Positions 1 to 10,989 of a stretch of DNA of 64,000 nt are shown piece after piece. Below the pieces are notes generated by a model, which did no database searches, had not been told where the DNA came from, and was given only the letters and a program-made list of their open reading frames with translations. Within the stretch, counting starts at the first letter, position 1. The number at the start of each line of letters is the position of its first letter. This DNA comes from Cercophora sp. LCS_1 (lineage: Eukaryota; Ascomycota; Sordariomycetes; Sordariales; Lasiosphaeriaceae): positions 229,423 through 293,422 of the forward strand of contig JAPZLL010000034.1 in the NCBI GenBank assembly GCA_036250225.1. The letters run 5' to 3'. A program made the position numbers and the translations under genes.

Positions 1-1587
1 CGTTTGTTGCACCGCCAAGATTAACTTTCAGGTGATATGGATCGCATTGAGAAGGGTCCTGACGAAAACTTCACAAATCCTGGACCGTTGAGCTCTGATC
101 CGCCAGTGCGGGGCCCAGCTCTACCAGAAAAACGATCTGGAAGAGCGCGGCAGGGTGATCTATCTCCACTTGTTTATGTCAAGTCGTCGACTGGGGTTGC
201 CTGTGTGGATGGGATTCCCAGCCCGGTTGTGGCGTCGCCACGGAAACGGGAGGGGCTCTGGTAGCGCAGAGGTCGGGCTTACAGGTTTGTCTCACAAGGA
301 GGGGCCATTGCCACGCGGTACTTGACAAACCACTCAACATTTCCCAAAAACCCGCCGTGGAATTGGTCCATACGGCTTGTTTCGGCAGTGGGTGAGCTAC
401 CAGCAAGATCGGGTGGAGAGAAATTTTTGTCGTTTTTGAACTCGGCTGCCCATGCCGAACTTTGTGTTGACAGCTTCGCCGAAAAGCTTGAGCTCTGAGC
501 TGTCATCCGGTGAACCAGACGAACCCTAACTTCGGGTAACGATGCGGTAGTGGCTGGAGGCGTGAATGGGGACCCTGGCCAATCGAGGCCGAGACGCCAA
601 CGCCTTGATTGGTTTCGCATCTGCTAGGATGAAACTATGCGATCGGGATTTCATTGGGTGTGAGGAACCCTCATGGTTCTGCATTGCCGCCAGGCAAACC
701 GTTGCATTCTATCCAGCCAGCCCTCACTTTTTTTTTTGTTCGCGAGCTGCGACCCCGCCATGCCCGTGATCGTGACAAGCACACCTTCCAATCGGGCAGA
801 TCAGAGACAGACACCGGATCGTGTAGCTAGCTTCAACTTCGAGCGGAAACTCGCATCATCAACGTAGATAGCCGCAACGAGGACGGACGGTGAGGAGCAA
901 ATGACAGGAAGTGACTCACGCCGCATGGTAAGAGCTTCGTGCTGCCCCAGATCTATCCTTGATATCAGGTCGTTGGGCTGGAAACCAGACGCACTAAGAA
1001 GCCCAAACTTGTGGCGAAAAGTATACCTTTATCTGCTGACCGTACTGTTGGACGTTTTGGGGCCGGGGGGGGGGGCCAAAGACCGACAGTTCAGGGTGAT
1101 GTCTCCTGGTTGGGTAGGTTGGAGGAAGCAAGCCCTGGCTGATTGCAAGCATCGTGGACACGTAAAATTCCTAGAGAAGCGAAATCGTAGTGGGTAAACA
1201 TGTTGTGATCCCTTGGGGATCGTTGCAGCAGGAGAGAGTTGGGTACATGCGGCACAATAGAGGGGTACCCCTCAACCGCAAGCCGCACGCGGCAGAAATT
1301 TTGCGACCCACTTGAATTTTTTTTTGAAAGGTGCCCCGCACTCGCCCCCCCACCAGGCGGCCAGCCAGGTCTTTAAAAACTTGCCCCTCCATTCCAAACT
1401 CTTCCTCTGCTCTTTCTTCTCCTCGTCGCGATACCGAACAATCATACACGTTCATCTCGCACTTGTATGTCCCCTTCCTCCACCATCAACCCTCATCCAG
1501 CTTCTCCTTCTAACAAGCCTAGATCTTTCCTAGCGCAAGTCGCAAGTCAAGAACTTTTTCCCACAGTCAATACCTTCAACCGTCAAA
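1..1587. other. Gene-poor region and tef1 upstream region
   Basis: No convincing coding region is visible; the short open frames here have no recognisable domain and overlap on both strands. The last 250 bases look like a strong fungal promoter and leader for the downstream tef1 gene: a C-rich block near 1332-1352, a TTTAAAAA box near 1372-1379, then pyrimidine-rich sequence to about 1510. A run of G near 1065-1077 is a simple homopolymer. Confidence 0.5.
1370..1510 (+). promoter_or_regulatory. Probable tef1 core promoter and CT-rich leader
   Basis: An A/T box (CTTTAAAAAC, 1371-1380) is followed by about 120 bases rich in C and T, ending roughly 80 bases before the tef1 ATG. Highly expressed fungal genes commonly have such pyrimidine tracts around the transcription start. 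The assignment rests on position and composition only. Confidence 0.4.
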
Positions 1588-3364
1588 ATGGGGTAAGTCT
1601 TTTCCAGAGCAGCCTCGCTCGACCATCACTGACACTTGCGCAGCAAGGAGGACAAGGCTCACATCAACGTCGTCGTCATCGGCCACGTCGACTCCGGCAA
1701 GTCGACGACGGTAAGCACCCAAGATCGCGGGGTAAAATCTCGAGCAAGAGGCTGACAATCCCTACAGACTGGTCACTTGATCTACAAGTGCGGTGGTATC
1801 GACAAGCGTACCATTGAGAAGTTCGAGAAGGTCAGCTAAATCGCCCTGCTTCAATTCTTTCCTCCCTCAGCGCCTTTCATTTTCCTCATCACCATCCCAT
1901 TTCTGCCTCTTTGTGCCCTTACCCCGCCAGATAAGATAAGCACAGAGGCGCAGAAAATTTTGTGCACGGACCCACTTGCCCCGCGACGCAACCCCGCGAC
2001 TGCGCCCACAGCAATTTTGCGGCCTGGGATCGGACTTGTGCTAACAGCAAACAGGAAGCTGCTGAGCTCGGCAAGGGCTCCTTCAAGTATGCGTGGGTTC
2101 TTGACAAGCTCAAGGCCGAGCGTGAGCGTGGTATCACCATTGATATCGCCCTCTGGAAGTTCGAGACCCCCAAGTACTACGTCACCGTCATTGGTATGTT
2201 CCACCCCTGCACCCCGGCCCTGTCGCCAGCCCTGCTAATGCATGATTACTCGCAGACGCCCCCGGCCATCGTGACTTCATCAAGAACATGATTACTGGTA
2301 CCTCCCAGGCCGATTGCGCTATTCTCATCATTGCCGCCGGTACTGGTGAGTTCGAGGCTGGTATCTCCAAGGATGGCCAGACCCGCGAGCACGCTCTCCT
2401 CGCCTACACCCTCGGCGTCAAGCAGCTCATCGTCGCCATCAACAAGATGGACACCACCAACTGGTCCGAGGCCCGTTACCAGGAGATCATCAAGGAGACC
2501 TCCAACTTCATCAAGAAGGTCGGCTACAACCCCAAGACTGTCGCTTTCGTCCCCATCTCCGGCTTCAACGGCGACAACATGCTTGAGGCCTCCGACAAGT
2601 GCCCCTGGTACAAGGGCTGGGAGAAGGAGTCCAAGGCTGGCAAGTCCACTGGCAAGACCCTCCTCGAGGCCATCGATGCCATTGAGACCCCCAAGCGTCC
2701 CACCGACAAGCCCCTCCGTCTTCCCCTCCAGGACGTGTACAAGATTGGCGGTATCGGAACTGTCCCTGTCGGCCGTATCGAGACTGGTATCCTCAAGCCC
2801 GGCATGGTCGTCACCTTCGCTCCTTCCAACGTCACCACTGAAGTCAAGTCCGTCGAGATGCACCACGAGCAGCTTGCCCAGGGTGTCCCCGGTGACAACG
2901 TTGGCTTCAACGTGAAGAACGTCTCCGTCAAGGAAATCCGTCGTGGCAACGTTGCCGGTGACTCCAAGAACGACCCTCCCATGGGTGCCGCTTCTTTCAC
3001 CGCCCAGGTCATCGTCCTCAACCACCCCGGTCAGGTTGGCGCTGGCTACGCCCCCGTCCTCGACTGCCACACCGCCCACATTGCTTGCAAGTTCGCCGAG
3101 CTCCTCGAGAAGATCGACCGCCGTACCGGCAAGTCGGTTGAGAACTCCCCCAAGTTCATCAAGTCGGGTGATGCCGCCATCGTCAAGATGATTCCCTCCA
3201 AGCCCATGTGCGTTGAGGCTTTCACTGACTACCCTCCTCTCGGTCGTTTCGCCGTCCGCGACATGCGTCAGACCGTCGCCGTCGGTGTCATCAAGGCCGT
3301 CGAGAAGGCCGCTGCCAGCTCCGGCAAGGTCACCAAGTCCGCTGCCAAGGCTGCCAAGAAGTAA
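1588..3364 (+). CDS. tef1: Translation elongation factor 1-alpha
   Basis: This GTPase delivers aminoacyl-tRNA to the ribosomal A site in the cytosol. Five exons (1588-1592, 1644-1710, 1768-1830, 2055-2193, 2256-3364) join in phase to 460 residues, the usual family length. The GTP-binding motifs are all present: GHVDSGKS at residues 15-22, DAPGH near 91 and NKMD near 153. The C terminus is lysine-rich (AAKAAKK). The first intron falls after only five coding bases (ATGGG), and the third is long (1831-2054, 224 nt), both common in mould tef1 genes. Codon use is strongly C-biased in the third position, fitting very high expression. A long frame on the opposite strand (2246-3448) is a shadow of this codon bias. 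It is convergent with the SLS1-like gene. Confidence 0.98.
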
Positions 3365-4131
3365 ATTCTCTCCATGCAGCATTCTCCCTGATGGGCGCCT
3401 TCGGGACCGGCTCATCGACGCGCCGCGCCAGATCTCGCGACGGGTCATCTTTCCTTATTTGCATGAGCACGGGGCTGTTTTGTTTGGGGCACAGTTATGA
3501 GAGAGACGGTCGGGTTCGGCGGAAAACTTCTCATGTGCTGGGACAAGATAGAGTCTTCTAGACAGCGATCGCAAAATGAGGATTCTAATGATCTGAATGA
3601 TGCTGCTCCCTTTTGCGTGATTTGACCATGTCGTGATGTTTCTTGGTGTTGATTGATTGTTGTGGGGTAGCCGAATACAGTGCACCGTTCATGTTTCCTT
3701 TGCACGTGGTGTGTTTCATATTGTCATCGGCTGCGCTGGCGATGTCTTGGCGTGGTGTTTTGGCAACCTTTTCGCTCCTTTAGCTTAGACTGACCACGCC
3801 GCCATGTCTTGTCTTTCCGTATTCTCAGCCGACTGAGAATTTGGTAACTTGGTCCGCAACGATCATCGAGGTTATTTGAGCGGCCATAGTCATGCGTGAC
3901 GTCCTGCACCCGTCACTGTGTTCCCGTGGTTAACCGTTGGGGCTCCCAACTCCCCAGAGTAGCCTGCGCCCAACTTTGGCAGTCCGTGTAAATTCAGCAT
4001 CGCGAGATTTTCTTGGTGTTTATATCTCACATTGCATTCAGGGAACCACTGCTTATGAATCTGCTTTCATAAATTGCCCCCGCTATGCTACAATATGCTA
4101 CACATTTTTTATCGCCGAGTTCCCAACCAAA
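3365..4131. other. Convergent 3' region of tef1 and the SLS1-like gene
   Basis: These 767 bases lie between the stop codons of two converging genes and should contain both 3' untranslated regions. No coding potential or RNA gene is recognisable. Confidence 0.5.
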
Positions 4132-6720
4132 TCATGATCTCTCGAACACTAGTTGGTATGGGAGCGCCGAAACGACTGTCAACCAACCTTCTGGGTCCTT
4201 TTTGATGTTTGGGGGACCGCGGTTCTTCTTTCGCAAGGAATGAGTAGTGGGAAGTGGTGTCATTTCCTCTTCCGTGGTGCTGTTTTTTGCGATTGGAACA
4301 TCCTCGAGCGAGACCTCGGCCGTTTTGCCGCCCCGCTGCCCGGACTGGGTGCTCCTGTACGCGAGCTTGAAGCCGGAATACTCGGTGGTTACGGTCCGTT
4401 GGATATCGGCCGCCGCAAAGATGTAATTGGTTTCGACCAGCTCGTCGATGGAGTCCAGTTCTGCTTCACCAGTCGGCTGGATGATTCCCCGGGGTAGCTT
4501 GAGACCTTTGACCAGTGCTGGCGTGGAAATGACACCATCCCACGGCCGGAGGTCGGATGCCTTGATGAAGTCCATTATCGGTTTGGCATGAGGTTCAATG
4601 TCCTTGGCGCGGAGTTGATAATACTGGTCTTGGTGGATTCGGACGTCCACGGGGGCCGAGGGAAAGGCGGCGTCAAGGGTGTGGGATGATGTAATGGCTC
4701 GGAGGGAGGCTGTGCCCAGGATTTTGGTGTCAAGGGTTTCGATTCGGAGTTCGAGGGGCGGAGGAGGCGTCGTGTGTGAGTCTCGAGGGTCAGGGATGAA
4801 CCGGAGGATTATGATGGCGTGGAGATGAGGTGTCTCCTTCAAGTTTAGGGGGAAATTGGAACCTAGAACAGGAGGCATGCCTGGGAGGAAGGTCCGTGGT
4901 AATTTTTGGTTGATTTCGGAGTTGGGAGGTTCGTCTTTTGTGTTGCCAAAGAGGAGATGGCCAAAGACCGCGCGGGTGTCAGTCCGGATTTCAGCGTACC
5001 AGCCGCCAAGGTCGGTCTTTCGATGGCAATCTGTGTTGGCTTTATTAGGGTTGGTTTGTATCGGTAGGGGGAGCATCTCGGGGTGTATGTGGTGATATTT
5101 GGTCGGAACCTTTTTACTTCCCATGGGGTGCAACCTGCGAGCCCATTGTGTGCGTCGTTGATGCCAGGGGAGCTGCGACTTGCAGTCTGGCTGGACTATG
5201 TAGCGACCAGTGGTGCCTGCGTCGGGAAACAGCAATGACGGGGCTTCCCTGAAGCCTGTTGTCAACCGTGGATTGGGGCGGAAGGCGTAGAGTAAGTAAC
5301 GCAGGACAATGTCGCCGATATCCTCGCGGCCTTCTCCCGGCGTGCCGGAGTGTACCCAGGTAACGAACACCCTATCGCCTGAGGGATTGAGTCGCACGAG
5401 AGAGTTTGTAATGCGTGAGAGATCATCTAGCACGGTTGGGTCAAGAGGCTCCGAAGTGACGATGCTGGTGCTGAAGGAAATTGTCTTGGACCGGGCCAGT
5501 AGGTTGTTGATTTCGAGAAGGATGGCTTCAGCTTTGGCCCGAGGTGCAAAGATGGAAATTGTGTGGCTTTCACTTTGCATCTCGACCGTCGTCCCCTCCT
5601 CCAGAACCCTATCTGTGATTTGGCGGAGGTATCGTCGGTCTCCCACTTCAAGGTGTCAGTTCAAGTCAAGCATTGCAGTGGATAACGCAGGAACGAACGT
5701 ACTCAGCAAAAGTCCGAATTCAGCCTCGCGAAGCCGAAGGTCAAGCCGCCCTGAGGACTTGGTAAACGGCTCACTGAAAACGCCCCAGCATTCTTGAATT
5801 AGTTGCACCACTAGCCGACCCTTTGGCTTCCTCTTCGCACTCCCACTGGTCGCTTTTTGGGGGGTGAGAGGAACCCAAGGCTGTCGGGAGATAATCCATG
5901 GTGGCTCTGAAGAAGGTTTCCCTGTCGGATTTGCCATCATGGATATTGGCAACCAGTTGGCAATGTAAAACTTAAGCTGGGATGTTGTAAATCCAGTTTC
6001 CAGTGCCTTGCTGAGCTCGTCAAAAGCCGCCGGCAGTATTCGCGTGTCCTTCGGCCGCAATTCCTCTATATTCATGATGGCATCTTTGAAACCCTGCTCG
6101 GCTGTCTCCTTATTCAGTATCTCGGCCAAGTGGACGCTGCGCTCCGCCTCTGGATTCGGAGGCGCCTTTGATCCCTTCTCGTTCTTTTTCTTTCTCTTTG
6201 GCGTGCTGGTCTGGCGCAACACGATAGCGGCCCCTGGCCCGCCCAGCATGTCTACGGGGAGATTTTCGTCCTTGACGCGCAGGCGCCTGCCCCTAGAACT
6301 GAACTCTAGAGGAGCGCTTTCGGGCTCGAGCTCGGTGACATAGCGAATATCGGGCGCCGGCGAATGGTCGCATTCGGGTATCTGGTTGCGATCTTCAATG
6401 AAGTCGTCTGTGGGAAGTTCTATCGGCTTGGAAGGCTCAGCTCGGTCCGTCCGTTCGAAAGCGTCGTCGGGTTGTTGAAACAGTTGGAATGGTGGGTCTC
6501 TAGAGGCACCAGGGCCAAGAAAGTCATCGAGGAACTGATCCCTACCGTAGACAGCATTATTCGGCGCATTTGGCTTCTGGGGTGTGCTCTTCTCGAGGGA
6601 GGGCCGTCTTTTCCGTCCAGGCGCAGCGGTGTAGGGCCTTTGCGCGCTCGCACTCAGCGCTCGCGACTGGAGACGACATTGAAGGCAAACAAAGCCATCC
6701 ACCAGCTTTCTTCGCAACAT
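4132..6720 (-). CDS. Sls1-like mitochondrial inner-membrane-bound regulator
   Basis: Two exons (6720-5703 and 5645-4132) separated by a 57-nt intron (GTACGT donor, AG at 5647-5646) give 843 residues. The N terminus (MLRRKLVDGF..., Arg/Ser-rich, no acidic residues early) looks like a mitochondrial presequence. The first third is polar and basic. A segment near residues 210-240 (PKDTRILPAAFDELSKALET) and the following hydrophobic stretch resemble the SLS1 family. Around residues 340-400 the pattern RYLRQITDRV... is KH-like, which would fit RNA contact. In yeast, Sls1 coordinates transcription and translation of mitochondrial genes at the inner membrane. The assignment comes from remembered family resemblance without a search; the mitochondrial location is better supported than the exact family. 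Confidence 0.6.
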
Positions 6721-7311
6721 CGATTCGATAGCTAGCTAGCAACTGAGTACAACAGCACAACCAGCCAAACTACCTTGTCGTCAAAATGCAATGGCTTGAC
6801 GACGTGGTCGTCAGTGACGAGAATTTTAGGTGGGCCTCTCACACCCCTACCCCTGTCGACACGCGCAAGTTGGTGACAAAATAATCGGCACACTAAATCC
6901 AGATGATGGATGATGCCACTTCAAGCGGCCAGGACAGGTATTAAAAATCCCTATAGGCATTAGCGAAAAAGCCAAAAGCCTTTTCAATAAAGTTTTAGTC
7001 ATTGAAATATTGACTGATGCATTGGAATCTTGGATTGACTCCTTTCCGATGGATGAATATCCCTTCGACTTTTCTGTGTGTGTCGTTTATTTTGCCAAGG
7101 ACTTGACGCGCCTCGGCAGGCAAACCGATGTGATCCCGCGGCAGGCAGCGCGTCCCCCAAAGTCAAACGCGGCGGTCTCGGCCCCGCCATTTTACACCAC
7201 CAAATCGGCCAGACGTCATATCGTCCCCAAAAGTCAGAAACGACTGAAACACTATCTATCTTGAGCCAGCTGGCCCAATCATTACGGGAGTTGTGGATAC
7301 AGAACCGAGGC
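6721..7311. other. SLS1-NSE3 divergent intergenic region containing a MITE
   Basis: A 591-base bidirectional promoter region. About 40% of it (6866-7105) is a transposon-derived element described separately. A short open stretch at 6786-6832 ending in a GT could be an exon, but nothing it could splice to was found. Confidence 0.5.
6866..7105. mobile_element. MITE copy A (non-autonomous TIR element)
   Basis: A 240-bp element beginning CAAGTTGG and ending AAGGACTTG. The outer 28 bases form an imperfect terminal inverted repeat (22 of 28 matches against the reverse complement of the other end). It is flanked by ACGCG on both sides (6861-6865 and 7106-7110), or by ACGCGC if the first C is counted as part of the target duplication. 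It contains no coding capacity. A second copy about 93% identical lies at 15667-15899; most differences are transitions, and copy A has a 7-bp insertion. The element ends 206 bases upstream of the NSE3 start codon. Confidence 0.85.
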
Positions 7312-8471
7312 ATGGCTCCTCATGCTCAGCGCCGTCGCCGACAGGTCAGTTTGGCCTCCACCGCCTCGGTTTGTTTTTGGCTAACTTTAGGTCAAGGCAG
7401 CCGAAGACTCAGACGAAGATGTACCGTCACCAAATCGAGAGAGTGGGGGTAGCGACGAAGACGAGTCCATGGGTGCTGCAGGTGGTGACACGAGCAACCT
7501 AGTCAAAAAGATGGTGCGCTATGCCCTAGCCTGCGAGTACTCACGGACGCCCATCCGAAGAGACGGTATCAAGGAGAAGGGTATGCCATTGCTCTGGTGC
7601 ATCGGTGAGACAACTAACATCAAGATGCAGTGCTTGGCCCCCACGGTAGAGAGTTTAAAAAGGTCTTTGCTGCTGCCCAGACACAGCTTCGTCAGACGTT
7701 TGGCATGGAAATGGTGGAGCTGCCAACCAAGGACAGAAATCTCATGACAACGGAGCAAAAACGTAAAGGTGTGTACGGATTCGGTGGTTTTGGGTGGTGC
7801 AATTCAGCTAATGTGTTTCCGCAGCGGCGAAGTCCCAGTCCCAAAGAGAGGCCGCCTCAAGCGCCTACGTTCTGACCTCGATCCTTCCCGCTAAATATCG
7901 TACCCCCGAGATTATCGGTCCATCGAAAGTGCATTCTCCCGAGGGCGAGGCGGCGTACGCTGCACTTTATACCATGATCATCTCTATAATCACCTTGAGC
8001 GGCGGCGAGCTTAGTGACCCCCGTCTGCGACGTCACCTCACGCGACTAAACGCTCTCGAGTTCATGCCAAGCAGTAACCCGAACAACCCCGAGTCGCCCA
8101 GCGAGAAGACAGAACTCGTGCTGCAGCGGATGGTCAGGCAGGGCTACCTGGTGAAGCTCGTTGAAAATAAGGGACATGGAGACGACGACGAGGGCACAAC
8201 ATGGCATGTCGGGCCAAGGGGGAAGGTGGAAGTTGATAACGACGCTATTGTAGGGTTTGTGAGGACTGTGTACGGTGGAAGCAGTGAAGAGCTGGACGAG
8301 GAGCTTCGGGCGAGCTTAGTAGGAACGCAACAACTGCAGGCGGTCGATGAGGAGCCGGAGGTGGGAAATAGGGAGAGCGGTGATGGTGATCCGGGGCCTA
8401 GCAACCGGCGGAGAAGTAGACGGCACGCCGCGGAGGAAGACGGTGATGGGGACGAGGAGATGGCGGGTTGA
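7312..8471 (+). CDS. nse3: NSE3 / MAGE-domain subunit of the SMC5-SMC6 complex
   Basis: Four exons (7312-7344, 7391-7580, 7631-7768, 7825-8471) join in phase to 335 residues. An acidic N-terminal linker (about residues 12-45) is followed by the MAGE homology domain (about 48-250): first winged helix around LVKKMVRYALACEYSRTPIR, second around LYTMIISIITLSGGELSDPR and the LVLQRMVRQGYLVKL helix. The tail is acidic/basic low complexity. Nse3 pairs with Nse1 (RING) and Nse4 (kleisin) to bind DNA and support SMC5/6 in recombination repair and replication-fork stability. Single-copy MAGE proteins of this size in fungi are Nse3. The start ATG is the first giving a typical basic N terminus; there is no earlier in-frame exon I can support. 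Its promoter abuts a MITE. Confidence 0.88.
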
Positions 8472-8738
8472 TCCTACACTATGGAGCGCTGGCGTTTGGG
8501 ATTTACTATGGGCTATCATGCTACGGATACCAGGTCAACAGATGACCCGTGAAATAGAGCACCTATTCAGCGCTTTGGTCTCACCGTGCAATATGTGCTA
8601 ACCCATCTCCCTTGTTGGCCATCTCAGAGATTTGCGCCCATGTCTGCTCCGAGAAATCTGTCGCGCGTCGGTTCCGTGGCGCCCAACCCGACCCTGCGTT
8701 CCCCTGATTCCTATAACCCATTTGTACGGTGCGCGCTT

Positions 8739-9127
8739 TCAATCCACGTTAGGTTGCGTCGTCGACACGGGCTCCTCCCCTTCCCTAGGGGGTGGTGGCC
8801 CGACCGGCTGGAGCATTTTCTGATATTTCGTCAGCCCAGAATCCTGTAAAGCGGCAATCAGAAGCTCACCCGGATCAGCTGCGCGCGCACTTTGGTCGCG
8901 GGCTCGTTCTGGGCCAGCGCCATGTACGAGAGTAGCGGCGGGTGGCCGACTATGCTCGAATAAGTGTCGCGATGGATGTTGGTCTTCCATTCCCAGCTTG
9001 TCGTGTCGGGGTGTCCGGTGCCAATGTATCTGGCCTGGAGGCGTTCCAGTTCTTGTTGGGTGCGGAGCTTGTCAGCCTATTTTACTGTTAAAAAAACATG
9101 TATCAATAGGTTAGAGGGTCTCACCAT
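8739..9127 (-). CDS. SF3b10 (SF3B5/Ysf3), U2 snRNP splicing factor 3b subunit
   Basis: Three exons give 96 residues: the ATG alone or with 5' UTR (9127-9125), 9076-8870 and 8819-8739. The protein contains the nearly invariant family core: QARYIGTGHPDTTSWEWKTN, then HRDTYSSIVGHPPLLSYMA and the end KMLQPVGPPPP. Human SF3B5 is 86 residues, so this is full length with a short extra tail. SF3b10 packs against SF3B1 in the SF3b particle that holds the branch site in the U2 snRNP. The start codon is followed immediately by an intron (GTGAGA), so a simple ORF finder misses the N terminus and the gene. The second intron is short, with branch site GGCTGACG. Confidence 0.93.
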
Positions 9128-9543
9128 TTTGTGCTGCTGCCAGTCGGTGTTGTTGCGAAACAGTTGCAAAAGCGATGCGATTTTCCCCCTGTCGCTGAAC
9201 GTTATCGCGCGGCTTACCGAGGTGACCATTGTCTTGGCGGCAAGCTCGGTTTCGGTGTGGCGGGCACCGTTTGTGTAGCGCCCTCGTTCCATTCCACCGC
9301 CTTGACCCCAACTGTCTGTCACCGTAAAGCGAGACAAGACCTCTCAAGGACATCTCCTATTGTGATACCCTTACCCAACTATTTTGAGACATCAAGATCA
9401 AAAAAGCATCAAATCTTCATTGACAGTTTCACATCAACTCGGTGAACCCCCAAGAGCAACAACGACAACCTCACTTTTCATACTCCCCCAAGCGCCTACC
9501 TTGTCGCCTTGTGTAAACACCACCAAAGTCTCATGTCGCGAAA
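9128..9543. other. Divergent promoter region, SF3b10 / cysteine-rich protein
   Basis: 416 bases between two divergent start codons. The last 150 bases before 9544 are rich in C and A, as is common in fungal leaders. No other feature was seen. Confidence 0.45.
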
Positions 9544-10989
9544 ATGACCGAAACCCTCCTCTCCGCCTTTCACACCCAAAAACACTCATCTCAACTCACC
9601 ACCCTCGCCGCCGACATCAAAACTCACCACGCCCAAACCCACCCCGGCGCCCCAGATTTCGCCTCGTGCCCAGAATGCTACCAGAAACTCCTCAGCACCT
9701 TTCGCGCCCGCTACCTTGAGCCCGCCCGGGATGAGCCAGAGTGGTTCACCTCCCGCCGCTTGTTCCTGCCCGAGCTTGAATCTCTGCTCGCGGCAGCGGA
9801 AAAGTACGACATCGGGCCATCCGCCATTGACGCCCGCATTCACGAGGAGCGGATACGATGGTACGCCGAGACGTTTCGGTCCTCTGTCCTGCGACTCATG
9901 ACCGAGGACCCAGCCGGGCGTGAGGCGGTGCTCGAGAGGCTGGAGGATGTGCCCGCGGAGCACGGGACGCTGCTGGGTGATATTAGCGCCATTCTGGCCA
10001 AGAGCGACGTGATTTCCGAGGAGCGGGAGGGTCTGGAGGGGGCAATTGAGAAGATTGCTTCCGCCAAGGCAGAGGAACGTGTTGAAGTGCTCAGCGAGAT
10101 TTTCTTCGCCGGCGCAGGGACTAAGGGGGAGGCAAAGTACTTGGATATGCTCAAGGGCGGATTGGCCATGGAGCAGCTGATTGATCGCATCTTGGAGGAT
10201 CAACAAGCTGCCGTGGCATCCAAAGACCAGACGGAGAAGCTGAAGCAGCGGCTTCACGAGCTCAAACGAGCGAGAGCAGCGCATGAGTTGCAGAAAAAGA
10301 AGAGGGAGAAGAAGAGGGCAAGACAGGCTGAGCAGGCTGAAAAGGCCGAGCACGCGGGCGAGGTGTTCGAGGGGTTGTACGATCTGCCACCCTGCCTGGT
10401 CTGCGCAAAGGCGCCAGACACAGCCGAGTTCTTGCAGTGTCCGGCCTGCGCTATCCTGGTGAGCTACAAGGCGCAGGAGAAACCGGTCGTGTATTGCTCC
10501 TTGGAGCACGCAGAAGACGTAGGTGTGCCCCTCGACATTCCCGCCAGTAACGGGGAAACTGACCCAACACAGCCCCAACACACCGAAGAAGCACACGCAT
10601 GTGCCGCGGGTGGAAACTGCGCCGACCCCAAGAACGACCGGCAACCATCCCCCAATGCCAGCGTCTCTCCTTGCTTCTGCCGCGAGTGCGTAGAATTACT
10701 CCACATCCCAACCATGTGGTGCTCGTCCGCTTGCGCCGACGAGAACTTCCAGCGTCACCGAGAAGAAGTGCACATGCCGGCGCGCAAGAGGCTAAACCTC
10801 ATCGTCACGGACCGGGACCGGCTCGAATACTTCCCTCCGGCGGACGGGAACCCCGGTGAGAAGACGCGGTACCGGCCCAAGGACATTTCGCAGCACATCA
10901 TCCCCTTTCAAGAGGCAGCAAAGCGATGGGAGGACCAAAATCACGTCAAATTTCAACCTGTAGAACGGTCCGAGTGGTCTCGGCAATGA
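9544..10989 (+). CDS. Hypothetical coiled-coil protein with MYND-like cysteine cluster
   Basis: A single exon of 481 residues that I do not recognise as a named protein. Residues 1-215 are mostly helical with one CPEC pair near residue 39. Residues 220-275 form a strongly charged coiled coil (KLKQRLHELKRARAAHELQK, then Lys/Arg/Glu/Ala repeats). Next comes a cysteine/histidine cluster: CLVC near 285, CPAC near 300, YCSLEH near 316, and a second set (CAAGGNC, CFCREC, WCSSAC, HREEVH) near 350-415. The spacing of the first set (C-x2-C, C-x2-C, YCS-x2-H) resembles a MYND zinc finger, usually a protein-interaction module. The second set may bind another zinc. No catalytic domain is visible, so function is unknown. 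It is divergent from SF3b10 and convergent with the septin. Confidence 0.8.
   Translation: MTETLLSAFHTQKHSSQLTTLAADIKTHHAQTHPGAPDFASCPECYQKLLSTFRARYLEPARDEPEWFTSRRLFLPELESLLAAAEKYDIGPSAIDARIHEERIRWYAETFRSSVLRLMTEDPAGREAVLERLEDVPAEHGTLLGDISAILAKSDVISEEREGLEGAIEKIASAKAEERVEVLSEIFFAGAGTKGEAKYLDMLKGGLAMEQLIDRILEDQQAAVASKDQTEKLKQRLHELKRARAAHELQKKKREKKRARQAEQAEKAEHAGEVFEGLYDLPPCLVCAKAPDTAEFLQCPACAILVSYKAQEKPVVYCSLEHAEDVGVPLDIPASNGETDPTQPQHTEEAHACAAGGNCADPKNDRQPSPNASVSPCFCRECVELLHIPTMWCSSACADENFQRHREEVHMPARKRLNLIVTDRDRLEYFPPADGNPGEKTRYRPKDISQHIIPFQEAAKRWEDQNHVKFQPVERSEWSRQ

Noticed and set aside
2246..3448. 400-residue open frame opposite tef1
   Set aside because: It is antisense to a highly expressed, codon-biased gene; C-ending codons keep the opposite strand open. 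The sequence is low-complexity Gly/Asp/Leu with no domain.
6786..6832. Possible small exon MQWLDDVVVSDENF just upstream of the MITE
   Set aside because: No matching downstream exon or recognisable protein; too short to support as a gene. It could be the remnant of a leader cut by the MITE.
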